This document shows, piece by piece, positions 8,333 to 15,296 of a stretch of 64,000 nucleotides of DNA. The number at the start of each line of letters is the position of its first letter. The stretch's first letter is position 1. Below the pieces are notes generated by a model, which ran no database searches, was not told the origin of the DNA, and saw only the letters and a program-made list of their open reading frames with translations. The position numbers were made by a program, and so were the translations under genes. The stretch lies in assembly GCA_965224105.1 (NCBI GenBank), contig CBDCYH010000001.1, positions 310,001 to 374,000 on the forward strand. Reading direction: 5' to 3'. Source of the DNA: CBDCYH01 sp965224105 (GTDB taxonomy: Bacteria; Bacteroidota; Rhodothermia; Rhodothermales; JABDKH01).

Positions 8333-9820
8333 ATGTCCGGCAGAGCAATAGTACTATTGACCATCTTTCTTGTGGTCGCCTCAGTTGCAGATATACAGGC
8401 GCAAGATGAGAATTCGTCTGCAAGTTTTGCGGAATGGCTCGAGACAAACATTCCGGTATTGTCGCGGGACTACTCGGTACCAGGTGTGGGCGTCGCCGTG
8501 TGGGAGGGGGGGGCTCTTGTTTTCCGACAGGGCTTCGGTAAACTAGTCGCCGGCGGATCCGCTGATGTCAATGAGAACACGGTCTTTCATCTGGGCGGTA
8601 TCTCGAAAACGATCACCGCATGGGCGATCCTGAATTTGGTCGAAAAGGGCCAGCTAGATCTGGACAAACCCGCCGAGGATTATCTCACCCGCTGGACGAT
8701 TCCCGCATCATCTTTTGGGACCAGCGGCGTAACACTACGGCGAATTCTCAACCATACATCAGGTCTGGGCGTTGAGTCGTACGACGGATTTGATTTGGCG
8801 AGTAGACGACCGGACCTGGCGGAGTTGCTTGCAGGTGAGGCAGGCGCTGAATCGGTTACCGTGGAGTTTGCACCTGGTTCGAAATGGGGTTTTTCGGAGG
8901 GTGGATATGCGGTTGCGCAGTTGGTAGTAGAGGAAGTCACTGGAGAACCGTTCGACGAATATGTGACAAAAAGCATTTTCCAAAAACTCGGCATGAGCTC
9001 GACGACATACCAGCCCTCGGCCACCGGTGCAAATGCTTCGACCGGACACAACACACTTGGCTTACCGATTGAGCAAAAGGCATACACGGCACTTGCCGCA
9101 TCATCAGTCTTTTCAACGTTGGAGGATTTTAGTCGGTTTGTCGAAGCGAACATTGGATCCGAGTCGGTAGATCTTGGCGGTGGTGTGCTTGAGCCAAGCT
9201 CGGTAATCCAGACTCAGACTCCAACGAACGAGAGCAACGATTCCTACGGCCTGGGTTACTCCGTTCGCTACCTGAGTAACGGGAAGGCGGTGGTCGGGCA
9301 CGGCGGAGCTAGTGAGGGGTGGCAGGCGAACGTTGCAATGATTCCAGCTTCCGGCGACGCAATCGTCATCTTTACGAACGGGACTAATGGATTGAACCTC
9401 TCGACGGCAATTCGCTGCGAATGGTATTCGCGGGTGGATATGGCACCCCCGGCAGAAGCTTGTTATGGGAGTGTAGCTGCGCGGCTAGCTCGACCTTACC
9501 GCGCGGAAGGAGTCGGAGCAGCGTTAAGTTTGTATGATAATCTGAAAGAGAGTGGCCAACCGCTTCTGTTCGATGAGTGGGAGTTGAATGGATTCGGTTA
9601 CGATGTACTGGCTACAGGCAACAAGCAGGATGCGCTACAGATCTTTAAGAAGAACGTACGTGAGTTTCCCAACGCATCAAATCCGTTCGATAGCCTGGGT
9701 GAAATCTATATGGAGCTGGGGCAGCGAGATTCTGCAGCGGTTGCCTTTCGCAAATCACTGGAGCTCGATCCGTCGAACACGAATGCTGCGGAGATGCTTC
9801 GACACTTGGGCTCGCTCTAA
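8333..9820 (+). CDS. Secreted serine-beta-lactamase-fold protein with C-terminal TPRs, catalytic residues replaced
   Basis: The protein has a signal peptide (cleavage after about residue 24, at AQ-DE), a beta-lactamase/DD-peptidase (class C, serine hydrolase) domain to about residue 380, and two TPR-like helical pairs at the C terminus (about 425-495). Fold landmarks are clear: RRILNHTSGLG, FAPGSKW and GHGGASEGW. The catalytic SxxK motif, however, reads GGISK, with Gly at the nucleophile position (residue 89 counting from 8333). The YxN motif reads FSE, with Phe for Tyr. Lys and the HGG motif remain. Both losses are unambiguous in the DNA and there is no frameshift. It is therefore probably a non-catalytic binding protein. 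An alternative ATG at 8318 would overlap the upstream gene by 14 bp. Confidence 0.87.
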   Translation: MSGRAIVLLTIFLVVASVADIQAQDENSSASFAEWLETNIPVLSRDYSVPGVGVAVWEGGALVFRQGFGKLVAGGSADVNENTVFHLGGISKTITAWAILNLVEKGQLDLDKPAEDYLTRWTIPASSFGTSGVTLRRILNHTSGLGVESYDGFDLASRRPDLAELLAGEAGAESVTVEFAPGSKWGFSEGGYAVAQLVVEEVTGEPFDEYVTKSIFQKLGMSSTTYQPSATGANASTGHNTLGLPIEQKAYTALAASSVFSTLEDFSRFVEANIGSESVDLGGGVLEPSSVIQTQTPTNESNDSYGLGYSVRYLSNGKAVVGHGGASEGWQANVAMIPASGDAIVIFTNGTNGLNLSTAIRCEWYSRVDMAPPAEACYGSVAARLARPYRAEGVGAALSLYDNLKESGQPLLFDEWELNGFGYDVLATGNKQDALQIFKKNVREFPNASNPFDSLGEIYMELGQRDSAAVAFRKSLELDPSNTNAAEMLRHLGSL

Positions 9821-9832
9821 AGATCCTGCGGG

Positions 9833-10522
9833 CTAATAGCGGTCTCGTTGTAACGCTGCTTCCTGCCGTGCTGCCGCAAAAACAAAGACGCCAATAAACA
9901 TCATTACGATGTTGAACTTGACGAGTCCTGCCAGGAAAAACATAATGGCCAATGCTTGTCCCACAGATGTCGCGATTGATGTTGCCGCGGAATAAGACAT
10001 CGTGCTTGCCAGCCCAGCCCGCAGCACGCGCCCACCGTCCATCGGAAACGCAGGGATGAGGTTGAATAACGCCAACGCCACATTCATCCACATGAGTGTG
10101 GTCCAGATGCTGGTCTCCATTGCGAACAAATCGGTCGCAGGCACAAGCATCCCTTTTCCCTTCAGGAATATTCCAATAACCACGGCGATAGCCAGATTCA
10201 CAAGTGGTCCTGCAATCGCAATCCAAAACTCCTCCCATGCAGAGGAAGGATTTCGCAGCAAACTGGCAACACCACCAATAGGATACATGGTAATATCCTT
10301 GGTCCCTATTCCGAAATGGCGGGCAACGAACGTATGGCCTAGCTCGTGCAAGATGACCGAGCCGAAAACTAGAGCGATCAATAAGAGGCTTAGCAGGGCT
10401 GCGGAAATCGACGCGCCGCGGGCAACGAACAGGACAAAAATGCCTGCAAACATCGCCACCAGCGTCCAATGAACGTAGATAACGAAATTCGAGACAGAAC
10501 CCAGTCGAAATTTGCTTTTCAT
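9833..10522 (-). CDS. Site-2 protease family (M50) intramembrane zinc metalloprotease
   Basis: This is a membrane-embedded metalloprotease related to SpoIVFB, of the compact type without CBS domains (229 residues). The zinc motif HELGH is at 59-63 inside a transmembrane helix, and the third ligand lies in NLIPAFPMDGGR (about 145-156). Several hydrophobic helices cover most of the length. Members cleave transmembrane substrates such as anti-sigma factors or pro-proteins, but no obvious substrate gene is adjacent. It ends 13 bp from the convergent pseudo-beta-lactamase gene. The barrel-like protein gene diverges from its start across an 84-bp gap. Confidence 0.92.
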   Translation of the reverse strand: MKSKFRLGSVSNFVIYVHWTLVAMFAGIFVLFVARGASISAALLSLLLIALVFGSVILHELGHTFVARHFGIGTKDITMYPIGGVASLLRNPSSAWEEFWIAIAGPLVNLAIAVVIGIFLKGKGMLVPATDLFAMETSIWTTLMWMNVALALFNLIPAFPMDGGRVLRAGLASTMSYSAATSIATSVGQALAIMFFLAGLVKFNIVMMFIGVFVFAAARQEAALQRDRY

Positions 10523-10606
10523 GAGACGGCGTTAAGGGTAAGTACTGACATACGATACTCTGCGTATTAGACGACGAAATGTTTCAACATAATCACCCAA
10601 TCATCA

Positions 10607-11257
10607 ATGAAATCCTTCTTTTCAGTCATTTTACTCTTTGTACTGGCGCTTCCTGCCCTGGGGCAGCAGGTCTCAGGAACTGCCCACGTAGGCACATTTG
10701 GGATCGGTGCAGACGCCGCCGTCGGATTTGACTCTCCGGTTTCCGTTAGGGCGGGGATAAGTGTGGTTCCTTTTTCTGCATCATTTACAACAGATGAAAT
10801 TGACTTTGACGCTAACCTGCCAGCAACCCGACTGTCGCTGCTTGCCGATTTCAACATCCCGAAAGTTCCGTTGCGCCTGACCGCTGGTTTCACCCATACC
10901 GGTGACAGCTATGATCTTGTCGCAATGCCGACTGAAAATATTACGATCGGCGACACCGAGTACACACCCTCGGAAGTTGGGACTCTAACAGGGATTGTCC
11001 GAACGCGAGAACTTTCGCCCTACGCGGGTATCGGAATTGGTAAACTCCCAACGCAAAAGGTGGGCTTTTTCCTTGACCTCGGTGTTCTCTTTCACGGATC
11101 TCCAGAGATTGACTACGAAGTCGACGGCGCACTCGCCAACGACGCTGATTTTTTGATTGAGCTTGAGAAAGAGCGCCTGGAGCTCGAGGATGAGCTGGAG
11201 CCGGTCAAGTTTTTCCCTGTTCTCAAGATCGGCGTCAGTTTCGGTATCCTGCGATAG
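10607..11257 (+). CDS. Small secreted beta-rich protein, probable outer-membrane barrel
   Basis: The 216-residue product has a clear Sec signal peptide (cleavage after LPALG, about residue 20). Alternating hydrophobic strands then run the whole length, with glycine and aromatic-rich segments (AGIGIGKL, FLDLGVLF) and a strand-like end KIGVSFGIL. A charged helical insertion rich in Glu and Leu lies at about 180-200, just before the last strand. This pattern fits an 8-stranded outer-membrane barrel, but no family signature is recognised. It stands alone, with divergent S2P and convergent HAD neighbours. Confidence 0.7.
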   Translation: MKSFFSVILLFVLALPALGQQVSGTAHVGTFGIGADAAVGFDSPVSVRAGISVVPFSASFTTDEIDFDANLPATRLSLLADFNIPKVPLRLTAGFTHTGDSYDLVAMPTENITIGDTEYTPSEVGTLTGIVRTRELSPYAGIGIGKLPTQKVGFFLDLGVLFHGSPEIDYEVDGALANDADFLIELEKERLELEDELEPVKFFPVLKIGVSFGILR

Positions 11258-11271
11258 TCATTTTGCAGGTT

Positions 11272-12039
11272 CTATTCAACCGAGCCGTTCGAAAAACATA
11301 ACCGGACAAGCTCTGCGTGGATCTCATCCGTATTCTCTAGATTATGGAAAAGCGCGTCGGGCCTGTGGACAACTAGGTCATCATACGAATAGTGCCCGGT
11401 GCATACTCCGATCGAACGCACCCCGATGCTTCGGCCGCACAGGATATCATGCTCGGTATCCCCAATGATCAGAGCGTGATCCGGATGAACATTCTCGTTC
11501 GTATACGCAGACGCTCTGTCGAGAGCAATCGACGGAAGCTTATATCTATCGCTGTGATCGCTTCCGTAGACACCGAAATGGAAGTAATCGCGGAGACCGG
11601 CTAGCTCCAGTTTGAGGTGGGCCGTCGGTTCAAGGTTGCCAGTGAGAATTGCCAGCCTGAATCTCGAGTCTTCTTGTAGTCTGGACAATAAATCAGTGAC
11701 TCCATCGAGGACCTTGATGTGATCTCTTTGCAGGTACCTTCGCATTAATGCGATGTAGACCTCCGCCGTCTCCTCGAGGATGGAGTCCGGAAGTTCTCCT
11801 AGATCGATATCGTTCCGGTCGACGATTTCTCGCAGGATCTGAAAATCGGTTTTTCCGCCGAAGCTGATTCCTTCGAGGCTGAGCGGCATGTTGAAAACCT
11901 CTTCCATTGCCTTTGCGATAATCGTGCGCCCAACACCATCCGACCGGAGCAATGTCCCGTCAATGTCGAAAAACAGGTTTGTAGTGGTTGTTTTCAAAGA
12001 AATTAGGGAGCCTCGACAGTTAGGAATTATGGGCGACAA
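11272..12039 (-). CDS. HAD-superfamily phosphatase (phosphoglycolate-phosphatase-like)
   Basis: This is a cytoplasmic haloacid-dehalogenase hydrolase of about 255 residues. Motif I is FFDIDGTLL with the nucleophile Asp25 and the acid/base Asp27. Motif II is the Thr in LAILTGNL, motif III a Lys near RYKLPSIAL, and motif IV is GDTEHDILCG. A helical cap (about 40-115) between motifs I and II makes it a type C1 HAD, like phosphoglycolate or beta-phosphoglucomutase enzymes. The substrate cannot be read from the sequence. The first 20 residues are unlike the family and the true start may be downstream of 12039, although no better ATG precedes motif I. Confidence 0.85.
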   Translation of the reverse strand: MSPIIPNCRGSLISLKTTTTNLFFDIDGTLLRSDGVGRTIIAKAMEEVFNMPLSLEGISFGGKTDFQILREIVDRNDIDLGELPDSILEETAEVYIALMRRYLQRDHIKVLDGVTDLLSRLQEDSRFRLAILTGNLEPTAHLKLELAGLRDYFHFGVYGSDHSDRYKLPSIALDRASAYTNENVHPDHALIIGDTEHDILCGRSIGVRSIGVCTGHYSYDDLVVHRPDALFHNLENTDEIHAELVRLCFSNGSVE

Positions 12040-12114
12040 GCCGATACCGAAGACACGAATATAGAAATTCCGCGGCCTCTCGGACGCGCGGACTCAGCCC
12101 AAAAAGGAGTCAAT

Positions 12115-13230
12115 ATGGGACGTGGTGTTCTTTTGCTAGTTTTCAGTGTTGCCGCTGTGGCGGTTTATAACATTGCACGAGACCAATCAACGGAACGAGC
12201 CCGATCGACGGATCAGGTCGTTTACGAAGAATCTGTACTTGCACGTGAAATTGCGAGGTCAGGTTACGCAACATACTCGCGGATTGTTAATCAGGCGCCT
12301 TCAGATTTAGATGCGGTGCTTCAAATCAACGGCGACGATGGCTCGGGATCGCCGGTAGCCGGCGGCTATACCCAGGAAGACTTCCAGGGTGGATTTTATC
12401 GCGCAACTGCTTCGCAGCAAGGAGGCGCGGTTCATCTTGAAGTGACGGGTTTCTTTGGTGGAGTAGAGCACGCGATTGAGGGAATTGTGCAGCCCGTGGG
12501 ATCTGTCAAGCCGCCAGACTGGGACTTTGACTGCTCGGCCGTCGGTGGTACGAATTTCGTCGACATCTATGGAGTCGGGATGGGCGACCCAAGTGCAATC
12601 GTTGGCAACCCCGCAACGCTCGTAATTCCGGATTCAGCATCTGTGGACAGGATCATTCTGCAGGTCACTGGCCGGTACGCGAATATCAGCCAAGTACACT
12701 TTACATCCTCGGCAGGCGGCAGCTACATCGCTTCAACACCAGCAGAGACCGGCGACATGGGGATGGGCTACTTCTACACAGAGTTGGATCCGGCATCATC
12801 AGTCGCTGCCGATGTGACCACGTCGGGGTCAAACGGAGCCCGTGGATTTGTTGCCTACGTGCACCGCAGCCGACCTACGCCGTACACGAGTGTGGGCCGG
12901 TACAAGTTTAGCACAGCGTATCACAACATCCACACGGAAACATTCGAGGTTCCGGCAAGTGGTGCGCCTCGCGACATCCACATTACCTATGTGCTGTCGG
13001 ACAAAGACGACGACGGACGACTCGTAAAGCATTACGCGACTGCCGGAGCTGTAACAGTCGAGCAGGACGTGACAATGCCAACGGAAGGGAACGAATTGGC
13101 AATCACAACGCTAACCTTGCCCGCCGTCCCGGGCGATGTCACAACCGTCGAAGTGTCAATCGATTCCAATGACTCGATCATGTGGACGATGACGCACGTC
13201 TATTCCGAGTCATGTAGCATGGGTGCATAG
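12115..13230 (+). CDS. PilX-like pseudopilin-type protein without prepilin leader
   Basis: This is a 371-residue exported or membrane-anchored protein. It starts directly with a hydrophobic helix (residues 3-18) after MGRG, with no prepilin leader or Glu+5 motif. A long amphipathic helix (about 25-60) containing VLAREIARSGYATY follows, then a beta-rich body with mucin-like repeats of Gly, Ser and Thr. This layout matches the PilX-like gene at 41695-42840, which also starts MGKALLL and has YEVLARNAALAGF at the same place. I infer that the two are paralogues. An AAAAAGGAG-type ribosome site lies seven bases before the ATG. Two Cys (in DFDCSA and SESCSM) could form a disulfide. The gene stands alone. 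Confidence 0.7.
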   Translation: MGRGVLLLVFSVAAVAVYNIARDQSTERARSTDQVVYEESVLAREIARSGYATYSRIVNQAPSDLDAVLQINGDDGSGSPVAGGYTQEDFQGGFYRATASQQGGAVHLEVTGFFGGVEHAIEGIVQPVGSVKPPDWDFDCSAVGGTNFVDIYGVGMGDPSAIVGNPATLVIPDSASVDRIILQVTGRYANISQVHFTSSAGGSYIASTPAETGDMGMGYFYTELDPASSVAADVTTSGSNGARGFVAYVHRSRPTPYTSVGRYKFSTAYHNIHTETFEVPASGAPRDIHITYVLSDKDDDGRLVKHYATAGAVTVEQDVTMPTEGNELAITTLTLPAVPGDVTTVEVSIDSNDSIMWTMTHVYSESCSMGA

Positions 13231-13309
13231 GATCATCTCGAGGCCTTTTGATTTCCAGTCTCTTCGTCTGTAGGTTCCATCCTTTGAAAGCCAATGAAAG
13301 GATCGGCTC

Positions 13310-15286
13310 ATGGCGGAAGACTACTATTCGCGCGCTACACTGGGAAAATCGGCGTATGAGCCGGCACCGGAGGGCGAGGAATACCAACCTCTGGTAAGAC
13401 CCGAGGCATCGATCGCCGAGTTTACGCTTAAGGCGGTTGCTGCGGGGATTGTGTTCGGGATTCTGTTTGGCGCCGCCAACGCCTATCTGGGCTTGCGTGT
13501 TGGATTAACGATTTCGACATCTATACCGGTAGCGGTCCTTACCGTAGCACTCTTTCGCGCACTGGAAATCGGTGGGGTCCAGTCCACATTGCTGGAGGCC
13601 AACCTCTCCCAAACGGTTGGCTCGGCTTCAAGCTCCGTAGCATCAGGCGTCATATTCACCTTGCCGGCTCTCTACCTCTGGGGTTTTTCTCCGAGCCTCA
13701 TGCAAATGACGTTGCTGGCCCTCTCGGGTGGAATACTGGGGGTATTGTTTATGGTACCTCTCCGTCGATTGCTTATCGCGCGTGAACACGGAGCGCTACC
13801 GTACCCGGAAGGCACGGCATGCGCAGAGGTTCTCGTCGCCAGTCGCTCCGGCGGAAATAAGGCGAAGTATGTTTTCCTTGGTCTAGGAGTAGGAGCGCTA
13901 GTCAAATTTGTTGTTGGGGCGCTGCATGCGATTCCAGACAAAATTAGTGTCAGCATACCGTTCCTTAAGAAAGGTGAGGTGGCGACAGAGGTGTCTGCGG
14001 CGCTTCTCGGCGTGGGATATATCCTGGGGCTCCGCATAGCGACTGTGATGGTTGGTGGTGCCCTGCTTTCCTGGGTTGTACTTATTCCCGCCATCGCGTA
14101 TTACGGCGACACGCTGACCGCTCCCATGTATCCCGAAATGACCAACCTCATTAAGGATATGTCGCCTAGTCAAATCTGGACGCGATACGTCCGTTACATC
14201 GGGGCCGGCGCGGTGGCCACGGCAGGGATTATCACGTTGCTCAGGAGCGTTCCCACGATGATCGAATCGTTCAGGGTTGGTGGGTCTGAGGTGCGCTCCA
14301 GACTGTCTGGCGCAGGTGTTACCGCGCAATCAGTCCTTCGCACCAAACATGACCTGCCGCTCAAGTATGTCGGTTACGGAGCTGCGATAGTCGGGTTGAT
14401 TCTGTTCGCGTTGCCACAAATATTTGGAATTCCTGATACCGCGTTTCGCCTCTTGGCGACCGTACTGGTAATCATCTTCGCCTTCATCTTCGTTACAGTC
14501 TCATCGCGGATAGTCGGACTGGTCGGCGTGACCTCCAACCCGACGAGCGGCATGACGATCGCAACGTTGTTGGGTACCGCTGGACTATTTTTGCTGTTTG
14601 GCTGGACTGATGAGCTGGGAAAGGCCTCAGCTCTTGCGGTAGGATGCGTTGTTGCGATTGCTGCATCCATTGCTGGAGACACGTCACAGGATTTGAAAAC
14701 CGGATTCCTGCTTGGGGCGACACCGTTCCGTCAACAGAGAGGCGAGCTTATCGGTGTCCTTACGTGCGCGTTCTTCGTTGTCGCGACCCTCGTTCTGGTT
14801 GGCGATACCTGGGGTTTCGGTACGGAGGAGATCCCTGCACCTCAAGCAACACTTATGCAGCTGGTCATAGATGGCGTACTTGATCAGTCGTTGCCGTGGA
14901 CGCTGGTCCTGATCGGGGTCGGGATCGCTCTCGTGATTGAGCTATTTCGTATCCCAAGTCTTGCCTTCGCAGTTGGTGTTTACTTGCCGGTTGCTACGAT
15001 GCTTCCCTTGTTCTTTGGTGGTCTGCTGAGGTGGATTCTCGAACGTAAGTCCACGTCCGAAGGACAAAAGGAGGTGCGACGAGAACGAGGCGTGCTATTC
15101 GGTTCAGGACTTGTTGGAGGTGAGGGCCTCTTCGGTGTGCTCATTGCGGGGTATGCTGCCTATACCTCTGCGGCGCCAGGAGGTATAGGATACGAGTGGG
15201 CTGGCAATGCTGCTCCGCTCTTTGCGGCCGTCTTTTTCGCTGGACTGATTCTTCTTTTCTGGCGACTCTCTGTAAACAAAACGTAG
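13310..15286 (+). CDS. OPT-family oligopeptide transporter
   Basis: This 658-residue integral membrane protein is a transporter of the OPT family (bacterial members, related to the yellow-stripe group, move peptides or metal complexes). About 15 hydrophobic segments are visible. The typical blocks are GAANAYLGLRVGLTI near residue 60, LEANLSQTVGSASSS (about 95-110), the cytoplasmic link REHGALPYPEGTACAEVL (about 160-178), and DTSQDLKTGFLLGATP (about 460). The substrate is not predictable. The polA gene begins 10 bp after its stop and may be co-transcribed with it. A hydrophilic N terminus of 35 residues precedes the first helix. Confidence 0.92.
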   Translation: MAEDYYSRATLGKSAYEPAPEGEEYQPLVRPEASIAEFTLKAVAAGIVFGILFGAANAYLGLRVGLTISTSIPVAVLTVALFRALEIGGVQSTLLEANLSQTVGSASSSVASGVIFTLPALYLWGFSPSLMQMTLLALSGGILGVLFMVPLRRLLIAREHGALPYPEGTACAEVLVASRSGGNKAKYVFLGLGVGALVKFVVGALHAIPDKISVSIPFLKKGEVATEVSAALLGVGYILGLRIATVMVGGALLSWVVLIPAIAYYGDTLTAPMYPEMTNLIKDMSPSQIWTRYVRYIGAGAVATAGIITLLRSVPTMIESFRVGGSEVRSRLSGAGVTAQSVLRTKHDLPLKYVGYGAAIVGLILFALPQIFGIPDTAFRLLATVLVIIFAFIFVTVSSRIVGLVGVTSNPTSGMTIATLLGTAGLFLLFGWTDELGKASALAVGCVVAIAASIAGDTSQDLKTGFLLGATPFRQQRGELIGVLTCAFFVVATLVLVGDTWGFGTEEIPAPQATLMQLVIDGVLDQSLPWTLVLIGVGIALVIELFRIPSLAFAVGVYLPVATMLPLFFGGLLRWILERKSTSEGQKEVRRERGVLFGSGLVGGEGLFGVLIAGYAAYTSAAPGGIGYEWAGNAAPLFAAVFFAGLILLFWRLSVNKT

Positions 15287-15296
15287 AGGAACGATC

